Below are positions 43,694 through 51,254 of a DNA stretch of 64,000 nt, piece by piece. The position numbers and the translations under genes are program-made. Location: contig NZ_CP159805.1 of NCBI RefSeq assembly GCF_048087625.1, forward strand, positions 806,001 through 870,000. Direction: 5' to 3'. The notes beneath the pieces were generated by a model. That model saw only the letters and a program-made list of their open reading frames with translations, searched no databases and was not told the origin of the DNA. The DNA is from Pseudothioglobus sp905182815. GTDB taxonomy: Bacteria > Pseudomonadota > Gammaproteobacteria > PS1 > Pseudothioglobaceae. Within the stretch, counting starts at the first letter, position 1. Every line of letters begins with the position of its first letter.

Positions 43694-43915
43694 TTATGGT
43701 GTATCCCAGAGAATATCTTGAAAACAATACTCCCACACTTCAAATTCACACGCATCTATGATTGAATAGAGTACATAACCCAAGTTAATGTATGGGGCTA
43801 GACCTATAATTAGAAGGAAAATTGCAAGCTTACGATACTTTGGACCCCAAACAAGAATAAAGCCTGCGAAAAGGAAGATGGACCAAACTATAAATATTAT
43901 TAAGTCTATATTCAA
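43694..43915 (-). CDS. Small two-helix membrane protein ending WDTP
   Basis: 73 residues with two hydrophobic helices and a C-terminal tail carrying two cysteines and QDILWDTP. TTG 43915 overlaps the stop of the upstream gene as TTGA. It is a paralogue of the upstream frame, which ends QDSFWDTP and shares the KYxK...PY...C...W..C pattern. No known family recognised. Confidence 0.65.
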   Translation of the reverse strand: MNIDLIIFIVWSIFLFAGFILVWGPKYRKLAIFLLIIGLAPYINLGYVLYSIIDACEFEVWEYCFQDILWDTP

Positions 43916-44139
43916 GGTGTATCCCAGAAACTATCTTGAAGGCATACCCACATATCAGGGCACGAACTAAGCCAAAAGATAAGACCAATAATCACAGCAA
44001 CATAGGGAACAAAAAATAGAATTATCAGTGCGATTCCTGTCTTCTTGTACTTGGAGTAGTAATGAATCAGCATCCCGTAGAAAGGGGCAAATATCCAACC
44101 AGGAGTGAATGGAATGGGTAGAAAGCTTAGGATTGTAAT
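43912..44139 (-). CDS. Small membrane protein ending WDTP, probable ATT start
   Basis: 75 residues from ATT 44139: two hydrophobic segments around a KYKK turn and a tail with CPDMWVC and QDSFWDTP. AGGAG lies 9 bases before the ATT; no standard start codon occurs before an internal ATG at residue 23. The start gives a length nearly equal to its 73-residue paralogue downstream, which supports it. Not detectable by gene finders that require ATG, GTG or TTG except as a truncated form. Confidence 0.6.
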   Translation of the reverse strand: MTILSFLPIPFTPGWIFAPFYGMLIHYYSKYKKTGIALIILFFVPYVAVIIGLIFWLSSCPDMWVCLQDSFWDTP

Positions 44140-44162
44140 TTGATGTAACTCCTATATTTAAA

Positions 44163-44348
44163 TTAATCTATGGGTTGAGCTTTTGTTGCTGTTGGAAGCG
44201 GCATACCGCCTTCTGCCCAATAGTCATCTGGACCTGCTGTAGCAAAAGCAAATAAAATTAATATCATTAGAAAAAAGGAAATGACTCCGTAAACAATTGC
44301 ATCTGCTATAGACACAAGCCATACAAAAACGGTAGTTATTATTGCCAT
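44163..44348 (-). CDS. Small membrane protein
   Basis: 61 residues with one long or two short hydrophobic helices (about residues 3-40) and a polar tail with Pro and Ala. It starts at ATG 44348, 3 bases after the Sel1-repeat gene, and is the second gene of the operon. No family recognised. Confidence 0.6.
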   Translation of the reverse strand: MAIITTVFVWLVSIADAIVYGVISFFLMILILFAFATAGPDDYWAEGGMPLPTATKAQPID

Positions 44349-44351
44349 TAT

Positions 44352-45047
44352 TTAAAAGTTCTTCTCGAGTACTTCAATTGCATCCTTGAATCCTAGCTTT
44401 GCAGACTTTTCAAACCAATCTTTAGCAATATCTATATCCTGCATTAATCCCTTTGAACTATATAAGCCTCTTGCGTTAATCCATCCAAGATTAAACTGAG
44501 CCATAGCATTTCCATTATTAGCAGCAACCTCCATCTCTACCAATACATCTCGATACTCATTTTCATAGAGTGTCGCTAAATTAGCATAAGAATCATCGTT
44601 TCCATTAAAGGTTGCTCTTTCGAACCAATATATCATTTCCACAATATCTTCTACTGAGTCATTCTTCCAACCAGCAGCGAGTCGCCAACCTAAATCATAT
44701 TGAGCATCAGCATTGTTATTTTCAGCAGCCCTTAATAGCCACATTTCACCGAGTTCTGGAATGTTTAGAGCGTTAGGGTCTCTGAAGTACATTGAAAGGA
44801 CGTACTGTGCTTCAGCATTGCCCTTATTAGCTAAATCAACGATGAGGTTTGATGCTCGAACAAATTCACCTTGTCTAGCCATTGCAAGACTGTCATCAAT
44901 AAGATAACTATTATCTTCAGTATATTCAACAGCTTTATTTGAGTCGGCATTGGCAGCAGTTGAGATGAGTATTCCGAGTGAGAGACCAACGACTATGGCA
45001 AGTAGCTTCTCCCAATGTGATGGTTTTCTAATAATCATGTGGTTCAT
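44352..45047 (-). CDS. Exported Sel1-like/TPR repeat protein
   Basis: About 231 residues. An N-terminal signal or anchor (AIVVGLSLGILISTAANA) precedes Sel1-type repeats: GNAEAQYVLSMYF, NADAQYDLGWRLA, then WFERATFNG, GNAMAQFNLGWINA and WFEKSAKLGFKDA. Sel1 proteins act as interaction scaffolds in the envelope. First gene of the small-membrane-protein operon; the exact start is uncertain among ATG 45047 and 45038. Confidence 0.75.
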   Translation of the reverse strand: MNHMIIRKPSHWEKLLAIVVGLSLGILISTAANADSNKAVEYTEDNSYLIDDSLAMARQGEFVRASNLIVDLANKGNAEAQYVLSMYFRDPNALNIPELGEMWLLRAAENNNADAQYDLGWRLAAGWKNDSVEDIVEMIYWFERATFNGNDDSYANLATLYENEYRDVLVEMEVAANNGNAMAQFNLGWINARGLYSSKGLMQDIDIAKDWFEKSAKLGFKDAIEVLEKNF

Positions 45048-45164
45048 TCTAGGCTGCAAATATAAAGCTTAAATGAAGATTAGGAGTTGATTAGATAAAG
45101 ATTTTTTGATTAATTAATATTAAATTTAAAGTAAAGTTCACTATCGAAAAGACAAGAGTTAAGC

Positions 45165-45407
45165 CTAATTCCATTTAAATTTTGCTTTTTTATTTGTAAA
45201 CTTAGCTTTACAATTTTTAATTTCTTGATCAAGAGCTCTAAAAATTTTATTAACTTCATCTTCTGAATATTTATAGGTGCTTTTATTAGAGCAGTTTCCT
45301 AGGATACGAATTCTATCTAGAACTTCATTAGTTCTATTTGCAGCTATCCTTTTAAAGCGGTCCTCTCGTGAGTGATCTTGCTGGATATTTTGTAAGTTAT
45401 TTTTCAT
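45165..45407 (-). CDS. Small basic hypothetical protein
   Basis: 80 residues, rich in Lys, Asn and Arg, predicted helical, with two cysteines (GNCS and KNCK) and no membrane segment. It starts MKNNLQNIQQ at 45407 and is separated from the Sel1-like gene by about 120 bases. I recognise no family. The 232-base region beyond it is AT-rich and holds the divergent promoter zone before the sortase-target gene. Confidence 0.5.
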   Translation of the reverse strand: MKNNLQNIQQDHSREDRFKRIAANRTNEVLDRIRILGNCSNKSTYKYSEDEVNKIFRALDQEIKNCKAKFTNKKAKFKWN

Positions 45408-45639
45408 AATACAGATATTTTAAATTTTATTATTAAGTAATTGATAGGATTATTATAAATTTAATTCACTCTAACATATAAATAGATTGATTATTTATAT
45501 AAGTCTAATAAATAAAATTCTCTAAATACGTAAAAATATGGTCCAAATTCACCTTAAATTCATTAACAAAACACCAAAGCTTTATCCTTAAATTATTTCA
45601 GAGGCCAATAATAAATTAACTTAACTATTAAAGGGTCTA

Positions 45640-47979
45640 ATGAAACGCCATATCTCTTTCGCTGCCACCTCAACTCTTATATCTATCTTCTTTTTCTTCT
45701 CTTCAACTTCCTCTCTAGCAAACCACGAATCCTCGCAAACAAACAAACCAATCCACGTCAATGAGGCAGAGTCAGGCTCAATGATCTTTAAATTTAATGG
45801 GATGCCATCTATTATGCAAATTGCGCTTGATACTAAAGTGCAAATGGATATAACTGGAAGCATTAATAGAGTTACAGTTAAGCAGTCCTTTACGAATCCA
45901 TCTAATGAATGGGCTGAAGGCGTTTATGTATTCCCACTTCCTGAAAACTCAGCGGTTGATCAATTAAGAATGTATATCGATGAGCGAGTCATTGAAGGCC
46001 AAATTCATGAAAAAAAGGAAGCCAAAAAAATATATGAAAAAGCCAAACAAGAGGGTAAGAGCGCCTCTTTAGTTGAGCAGCAAAGACCGAATATTTTTAC
46101 CTCCAGTGTTGCTAATATTGCTCCTGGCGGAACGATTACCATCGCCATTGAGTATCAACAAGCAGTCCTCATTGATAATAACAAATACTCAATAAGGTTT
46201 CCAATGGTTGTTGGCGATCGCTACATTCCAGGCAAGCCAATTAAAACTCCTTATGATTCTCTAGGTTTTGCGCCGAATACTCATGAGGTTGAAGACGCTT
46301 CAAAAATAACCCCACCGAGCGAAAGCGTTATTAGCTCTTTAACCGGTCAAGATTATGAAACCTACCTGCCAGTTACGATTGACATCAATTTAATGCCTGG
46401 CTTTGAAGTTTCGACATTACACTCAAGCTATCACAAGATAAATACGTTCGATACAAACCAGACAACTAAACATATCTCTTTAGCCGACGCCAATGAAGCC
46501 GACCGTGATTTTGAGCTTAATTGGTATCCAGTCAGGACATATGAGCCTGAAATTGCTCTTTTTACACAGCAAAAAGACGATGACGTTTACTTACTATTAA
46601 TGGCAACACCTCCGAAAGATGAAGTGTTCAAACAAAGCAGTAGGGCGCGCGAGCTAGTCTTTATTATTGACTCATCAGGCTCAATGAGTGGCAGCTCTAT
46701 GAATCAAGCTAAAGATGCACTTTATGAAGCTATTAGAAGGCTAAAGCCTAATGATCGCTTTAATGTCATTGATTTTGATAGTAACTTTAATCCTCTATTT
46801 GATAGCGCAATGCCCGCGATTAAAAGCAACATATCTTTTGCTAACCGATTTATAAGAGGCCTTAATGCAGATGGCGGCACTGAGATGCTTGACCCTATTA
46901 CTTATGCATTTAAATCAAGAGACTCTAACTCTCACAATTATCTTCGTCAAATTGTATTTATAACGGATGGCCAGTCTGGCAATGAGAGCGCAATATTTAC
47001 GAGGGTACAAACGCAAATTGAAGACGATCGATTTTTTACAATTGGTATTGGCTCTGCTCCAAACTCCTATTTACTTTCTAAGCTTGCAGACTTTGGAAGA
47101 GGCTCCTTTACTTATATTGGAAGCCAAAACGAAGTTACCCAAAAAATGAATGAACTATTTGTAAAGCTTGAATCTCCCGCACTCACCGACATAAATGTTA
47201 ACTTCCCAAATGAAATCAATGCTGAGCTTGCCTTAGATGTGATTTATGATCTTTATGCTGGTGAGACCATTACTGCGGTTTATAAAATGAACGCGCTTCC
47301 TACGTCACTCATCATCACTGGAAAGACAATTGATGGTGACTTTAATAAAGATATAACGATTAACTCATCAGAAGATACTAAGGGAATTGACATTCTTTGG
47401 GCTCGAAGGAAGATTGATCGTTTAACCGATATTCATAACAACGCCTACACCACGAGAACAAAAGATCTATCTAGAGTGGATATATTAGAGCTTGCCTTAG
47501 ACTATCACCTTGTCTCTCGCTTTACATCTCTGGTGGCAGTTGATGTAACGCCAGTAAGGCCTGATACAGAGCAGTTAATCAATCAAGCGATTATTAAAAA
47601 AGCGAAGGCAGATGGCCTAGAAAATATAATAAAAATTGATAGTGACGGCAATCTTCAAAATAAAAATCAATTACTTCAACAGTTTATTGTTAAGTTACAA
47701 AAAACTCCAGCAAATGCCAGTCGCGTCGCAGCATATGAATTACCTGCTGCATACCAAAGTATTAATTTAGATTCAGAACTTGCTGCATTTGAAGCAGAAC
47801 TTGTTGCATTTGAAGCTAAATTACTAACTGAACTCCAACTTGATCTAGCGCTCAACCAGGTTATGCCAGTAAGAGTTGCCGCGGCATCGCAAACAGCAAC
47901 CAATTCAGAGTTATTTATGTATCTAGGTGCTCTAATTCTAATGCTAACGTTCATAAATCGCCGAAGATTAGCAGCATGA
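45640..47979 (+). CDS. VIT and vWA domain sortase-target protein
   Basis: 779 residues with a signal peptide, a VIT domain (about 35-165), a vWA domain whose MIDAS motif is DSSGSMSGSS near residue 345, and a C-terminal sorting signal: a polar ASQTATNSE stretch, one hydrophobic helix and RRR at the end. It matches the marine proteobacterial sortase target (TIGR03788-type) family. The sorting motif is degenerate compared with the usual LPxTxT form. It overlaps its sortase gene by 4 bases. Confidence 0.88.
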   Translation: MKRHISFAATSTLISIFFFFSSTSSLANHESSQTNKPIHVNEAESGSMIFKFNGMPSIMQIALDTKVQMDITGSINRVTVKQSFTNPSNEWAEGVYVFPLPENSAVDQLRMYIDERVIEGQIHEKKEAKKIYEKAKQEGKSASLVEQQRPNIFTSSVANIAPGGTITIAIEYQQAVLIDNNKYSIRFPMVVGDRYIPGKPIKTPYDSLGFAPNTHEVEDASKITPPSESVISSLTGQDYETYLPVTIDINLMPGFEVSTLHSSYHKINTFDTNQTTKHISLADANEADRDFELNWYPVRTYEPEIALFTQQKDDDVYLLLMATPPKDEVFKQSSRARELVFIIDSSGSMSGSSMNQAKDALYEAIRRLKPNDRFNVIDFDSNFNPLFDSAMPAIKSNISFANRFIRGLNADGGTEMLDPITYAFKSRDSNSHNYLRQIVFITDGQSGNESAIFTRVQTQIEDDRFFTIGIGSAPNSYLLSKLADFGRGSFTYIGSQNEVTQKMNELFVKLESPALTDINVNFPNEINAELALDVIYDLYAGETITAVYKMNALPTSLIITGKTIDGDFNKDITINSSEDTKGIDILWARRKIDRLTDIHNNAYTTRTKDLSRVDILELALDYHLVSRFTSLVAVDVTPVRPDTEQLINQAIIKKAKADGLENIIKIDSDGNLQNKNQLLQQFIVKLQKTPANASRVAAYELPAAYQSINLDSELAAFEAELVAFEAKLLTELQLDLALNQVMPVRVAAASQTATNSELFMYLGALILMLTFINRRRLAA

Positions 47980-48530
47980 AGAAGCTGGTATTTTTATTAA
48001 CAGCCATAGGCTTTAGTATATTTGCCTATGGCGCTTATATTCCTGCTAAAGCTGTCTTGGCCCAATATTTAATAAATGATGCCTGGAACGACTCCATACG
48101 TACTGGGGAGATACACAAACCTTGGGAATGGGCGGACATGTATCCAGTGATGAAACTCAGTTCACAAAAACATAACAAAGACTTAATTGTTCTTTCGGGG
48201 GACAAGGGCAATTCATTGGCATTTGCACCGGGACACAACATCAACAGTTATAAGCCGAATCAAGGCGGCACAACGGTTATTTCAGCGCATAGAGATACCC
48301 ACTTTCAATTTTTAGAGGAGGTAGTAATGAGTGACATTTTTGAACTGACCGATGAAAGTAACAGGACAGCAAGTTATGTTGTTACTGAGATAAAAATTAT
48401 TGATTCAACGAAGCAAGACATATCCATTCACTCAGATCAAGACGAGCTAAAGCTGGTCACCTGCTTTCCATTTAATGGGATTGTTGCAGGAGGGCCTTTA
48501 AGGTATGTCGTTACCGCTAAATTAATATGA
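47976..48530 (+). CDS. Class GN (marine proteobacterial) sortase
   Basis: 184 residues with an N-terminal membrane anchor. The catalytic His is in SAHRDTHF, the Cys in VTCFPF and the Arg in GPLRYVV, as expected of a sortase. It should cleave and transfer the VIT/vWA protein encoded just upstream. The pair is the standard one-sortase one-target system of marine Gammaproteobacteria. Start overlaps the previous gene as ATGA. Confidence 0.92.
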   Translation: MKKLVFLLTAIGFSIFAYGAYIPAKAVLAQYLINDAWNDSIRTGEIHKPWEWADMYPVMKLSSQKHNKDLIVLSGDKGNSLAFAPGHNINSYKPNQGGTTVISAHRDTHFQFLEEVVMSDIFELTDESNRTASYVVTEIKIIDSTKQDISIHSDQDELKLVTCFPFNGIVAGGPLRYVVTAKLI

Positions 48531-48649
48531 AAATACACGTATCCCCAATTAAAAGAAACCCTAAATTTATAAGCAATAAGGTGCTTTTAATGTCCGTTAT
48601 TTTTCATGTGGCGCTTTTTATATTTGTGAGCTTAATCGAAATACTATGA
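48527..48649 (+). CDS. 40-residue miniprotein after the sortase
   Basis: ATG 48527 overlaps the sortase stop (ATGA) and gives MKIHVSPIKRNPKF, then one hydrophobic helix, ending LIEIL. The tight overlap supports translational coupling with the sortase. No family recognised; it may be a small accessory membrane peptide. Confidence 0.5.
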   Translation: MKIHVSPIKRNPKFISNKVLLMSVIFHVALFIFVSLIEIL

Positions 48650-48668
48650 TTATTAAAGGAGATAAAAA

Positions 48669-48926
48669 TTGTCCTTAATCTTTGTTTTTGTAGGCTGGCT
48701 CTTTATGTTTTTTTATGGCATTAGTCTGCTTCGAGATTCAAAAAATTTAAAACTTAAGGCAGCACTTATGTCACTGTTTTTTGCGCCAATTGCTTTTGTA
48801 ATAATGTTCAGTTTATATTCCTGGATATTTTTTGACTTAAGTCCTATTGATATGCAGAGGATTGGTTGCGGCTTAAATGCTACTCATTACTCAGAGTGCT
48901 ATCCAGAGGGATACTTTCCTTCATGA
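48669..48926 (+). CDS. Small two-helix membrane protein
   Basis: 85 residues with two hydrophobic helices (about 1-20 and 31-52) and a polar tail containing two cysteines. It starts with TTG 48669, 7 bases after GGAG. Its stop overlaps the next gene as ATGA. No family recognised. Confidence 0.6.
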   Translation: MSLIFVFVGWLFMFFYGISLLRDSKNLKLKAALMSLFFAPIAFVIMFSLYSWIFFDLSPIDMQRIGCGLNATHYSECYPEGYFPS

Positions 48927-49183
48927 CTAATCTAATTAAAAGTAACCACGCAAGAGTAAGACAGCAGCAACGCCACATTACTAATGACGCTCTTGAACTT
49001 TTGTTTAGTTACGGCGTTAAAAAAAGACAAAGGAGAGGGTGTGCGGTCATTTATCTAAGCAAGAAAGGTAAAAAAATAGCAATTAAAAAGGACATTAAGC
49101 CCAACATTTGCGGCATTGTTAGTCTGACCGATAACATTCTTATTACCGTTCAGTATCGCTTTAAGCGTATTAAAAATTACTAA
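48923..49183 (+). CDS. DUF4258-like small protein
   Basis: 86 residues beginning MTNLIKSNHARVRQQQRHIT, the SxHAxxRxxxRxI pattern of DUF4258, a RelE-like fold group. ATG 48923 overlaps the preceding stop by 4 bases; the longer frame from 48866 is rejected for that reason. DUF4258 proteins are sometimes toxin-like, but no antitoxin is adjacent and no RNase residues can be assigned. Confidence 0.65.
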   Translation: MTNLIKSNHARVRQQQRHITNDALELLFSYGVKKRQRRGCAVIYLSKKGKKIAIKKDIKPNICGIVSLTDNILITVQYRFKRIKNY

Positions 49184-49193
49184 ACACAGTTAT

Positions 49194-50018
49194 ATGAAAA
49201 TACTTCTTATTGTCATTCTAATAGCTTTTATAGCTATTTATTTCAGAGCATCAGTCCTTAAAAATCTTAAGACTGAAATGAACTCACTGCAGATTGATTT
49301 TAAAGAAACTGATGTCTCTGCATTATCAATCAAGGTTGCAGTAATTGGAGATATTCATTTAGGCGAGGGTAAAGATATTACCAAGTTTTTAAAGCTCTTA
49401 GATGAAGTTAAAAGTAACAATCCAGATCTAGTATTGCTTGTGGGTGACTACATAACAGACCTACGTAAAATTAAAGACGTAGACTCTCATCGCAGGAACA
49501 TTATCAAAACTTTTAAATCCCTTGACCCAATACCCAGAGCCATTGTTCTTGGGAACCATGATAATTACACAGGCCGTAAGAAATGGTTTGCAGAATTTAA
49601 GGATCTTGAGGTTGACCTTTTAGAAAATGAATCGCGAATCATGAATGTTGCTGGCGCTGTAATTTGCGTACGCGGCTTGGGAGATTACAACTCACATCGA
49701 TTTAAATTTGTGGATTATCCTGAAGAATGCAAAAACTTGCCAAAGCTAACGATTACCCATGACCCTCAAGGCGCTTTTGAACCGGGCGTTGAAGGGTTGA
49801 TATTTGCAGGACACACACACTGCGGTCAGGTAAGTTTTCCAGTTATTGGCCCACTTAAAGTCCCGTCAAAGGCGCCTCGTGATGCGACATGTGGATTATA
49901 TAAGGATAGTAAAAGAACACTTTTTGTTACATCTGGCGTGGGAACTAGCATAGTCCCAATACGTTATGGTGCTCAGTCTAATTGGGATTTGATTGATTTA
50001 AGCTTTGGAGATATTTAA
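49194..50018 (+). CDS. Membrane-anchored metallophosphoesterase, YaeI/YkuE-like
   Basis: 274 residues with an N-terminal helix (MKILLIVILIAFIAIYF) and a calcineurin-like domain. Metal motifs are GDIHLGEG, GDYI, GNHDNY and GHTHCG. Relatives hydrolyse phosphodiester or UDP-lipid substrates. It starts 10 bases after the DUF4258-like gene and ends the plus-strand cluster begun by the sortase target. Confidence 0.85.
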   Translation: MKILLIVILIAFIAIYFRASVLKNLKTEMNSLQIDFKETDVSALSIKVAVIGDIHLGEGKDITKFLKLLDEVKSNNPDLVLLVGDYITDLRKIKDVDSHRRNIIKTFKSLDPIPRAIVLGNHDNYTGRKKWFAEFKDLEVDLLENESRIMNVAGAVICVRGLGDYNSHRFKFVDYPEECKNLPKLTITHDPQGAFEPGVEGLIFAGHTHCGQVSFPVIGPLKVPSKAPRDATCGLYKDSKRTLFVTSGVGTSIVPIRYGAQSNWDLIDLSFGDI

Positions 50019-50050
50019 GAGACTGTTATTATCTAATAAGAGTGGTTTTT

Positions 50051-50557
50051 TCATTTAATAATTTCAGCATTTTTCTCTTCGGTGTCATCTAGTTTGTTTT
50101 TCCACATAGCTTCTATAGTTGAAACTAACTTACCTATTAAAAACAAGAAAATTAGTATTCCTGGAAAAATGCTTAAGAGCTCCAACCAGTATCTTAATCC
50201 TAGTTCTGGAACAAAAATAAATAAAATACCACACATTAAAATAAATAAAATTATCCAAAATAATGCGACTGCTTCTAGAGAAGATTTGATCTGCTCTTTA
50301 AAGCCACTTTGTTCTATTTTCTCTTCTGATTGATATTCTTCAATATCGTCTAAATTGCTTTGATGAACGTCTTTGAGAAACATATAAGCAGCTTTGAGCA
50401 AGAAGGGGGATATAAGTATCATACATATCCAGTATAGCAACTCCCCAATCCATAGAATACCAAGAAATTCTAAACTAATATAAATACCAATAAGCAAAAC
50501 AATCACTGATAACCCACCAGTAATTTCGAGTAATCGATTTATGATTTTTTCTTTCAT
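50051..50557 (-). CDS. Four-helix membrane protein
   Basis: 168 residues with about four hydrophobic helices in two pairs separated by an acidic, Gln-rich loop (DDIEEYQSEEKIEQ). ATG 50557 follows the stop of the nuclease gene by one base. I recognise no family. It is presumably cotranscribed with the secreted nuclease. Confidence 0.65.
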   Translation of the reverse strand: MKEKIINRLLEITGGLSVIVLLIGIYISLEFLGILWIGELLYWICMILISPFLLKAAYMFLKDVHQSNLDDIEEYQSEEKIEQSGFKEQIKSSLEAVALFWIILFILMCGILFIFVPELGLRYWLELLSIFPGILIFLFLIGKLVSTIEAMWKNKLDDTEEKNAEIIK

Positions 50558-50558
50558 A

Positions 50559-50987
50559 TTAATTACACCAGCTTGATTTCTTTCCACCAGTGTACTTGTA
50601 AGCTAATTCATTATCAAGTAGCTCCTGCTCTAAGCTAACACCATCGATGATCACATCGGCAACCACTCTAAAGTACTTGCCCCTTTGCAGCTTAGTCAAC
50701 TTAATCTCTTTTGCGTTCGCTAACCTTTTTCTTACAAAATCTCTTGCTTTAAGGGCTAAATCTTGCTCGTATTGACACTTTCCTTGTATCTCTGGAGTAT
50801 CAACGCCATTAAGCCTAATGGGTATGTTTTTGCCAACTATGGGAGGCAGTGAATCTATATCCACTCTAAAGGTATCTCCATCATAGACACTAATTACTTT
50901 TGAGACTGTTACTGTGCCATATTCTGGCGCTGCTTGTGCTGTAAAAACTCCTAGACAAAGAGCAAGAAGCAGGAATAGTTTTTTCAT
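50559..50987 (-). CDS. Secreted thermonuclease-family (SNase) protein
   Basis: 142 residues with a signal peptide ending AQA. SNase catalytic features are kept: YDGDTFRV, RLNGVDTPE with Arg, Asp and Glu, and a later Arg in YFRVVADV. Two cysteines, one near the C-terminus (SSWC), may form a disulfide. It would degrade DNA or RNA in the periplasm or outside. It is divergent from the YqaJ-type membrane protein gene across 264 bases. Confidence 0.88.
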   Translation of the reverse strand: MKKLFLLLALCLGVFTAQAAPEYGTVTVSKVISVYDGDTFRVDIDSLPPIVGKNIPIRLNGVDTPEIQGKCQYEQDLALKARDFVRKRLANAKEIKLTKLQRGKYFRVVADVIIDGVSLEQELLDNELAYKYTGGKKSSWCN

Positions 50988-51174
50988 ATTAGGATTGTAT
51001 ATTAACTTGAACTAAAGTCCAAACTTCGTTTTTCTAGATTAGGTCAAATAAGAGCACATGAATGATGAGGGTTGTTGAATCTGCTAGTTAATCCTAACTC
51101 CTATTAACACGTATAGCCAATTAAACACGTTTTTTTAATAGATAAATAATTAAAAAATGTATATAAATATTAAG

Positions 51175-51201
51175 TTGATATGGTGCAGTGTGACTTATAA
51201 T
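51175..51201 (+). promoter_or_regulatory. Possible promoter of the YqaJ/Hsp70 cassette
   Basis: TTGATA (51175-51180) and TATAAT (51196-51201) are spaced by 15 bases, shorter than ideal. The rest of the 264-base divergent gap is AT-rich with no other clear box. Confidence 0.4.
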
Positions 51202-51240
51202 CAATTTTTATAAAATAAAATTGAAAATCATTTTTTCATT

Positions 51241-51254
51241 GGAGGAGTAGTATT
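51241..51254 (+). promoter_or_regulatory. Strong ribosome-binding site followed by ATT start
   Basis: GGAGGAG at 51241-51247 precedes ATT 51252, with 6 bases between GGAGG and the ATT. Starting here restores a complete signal peptide; the first standard start, TTG 51285, would cut it to a few residues. Confidence 0.6.
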
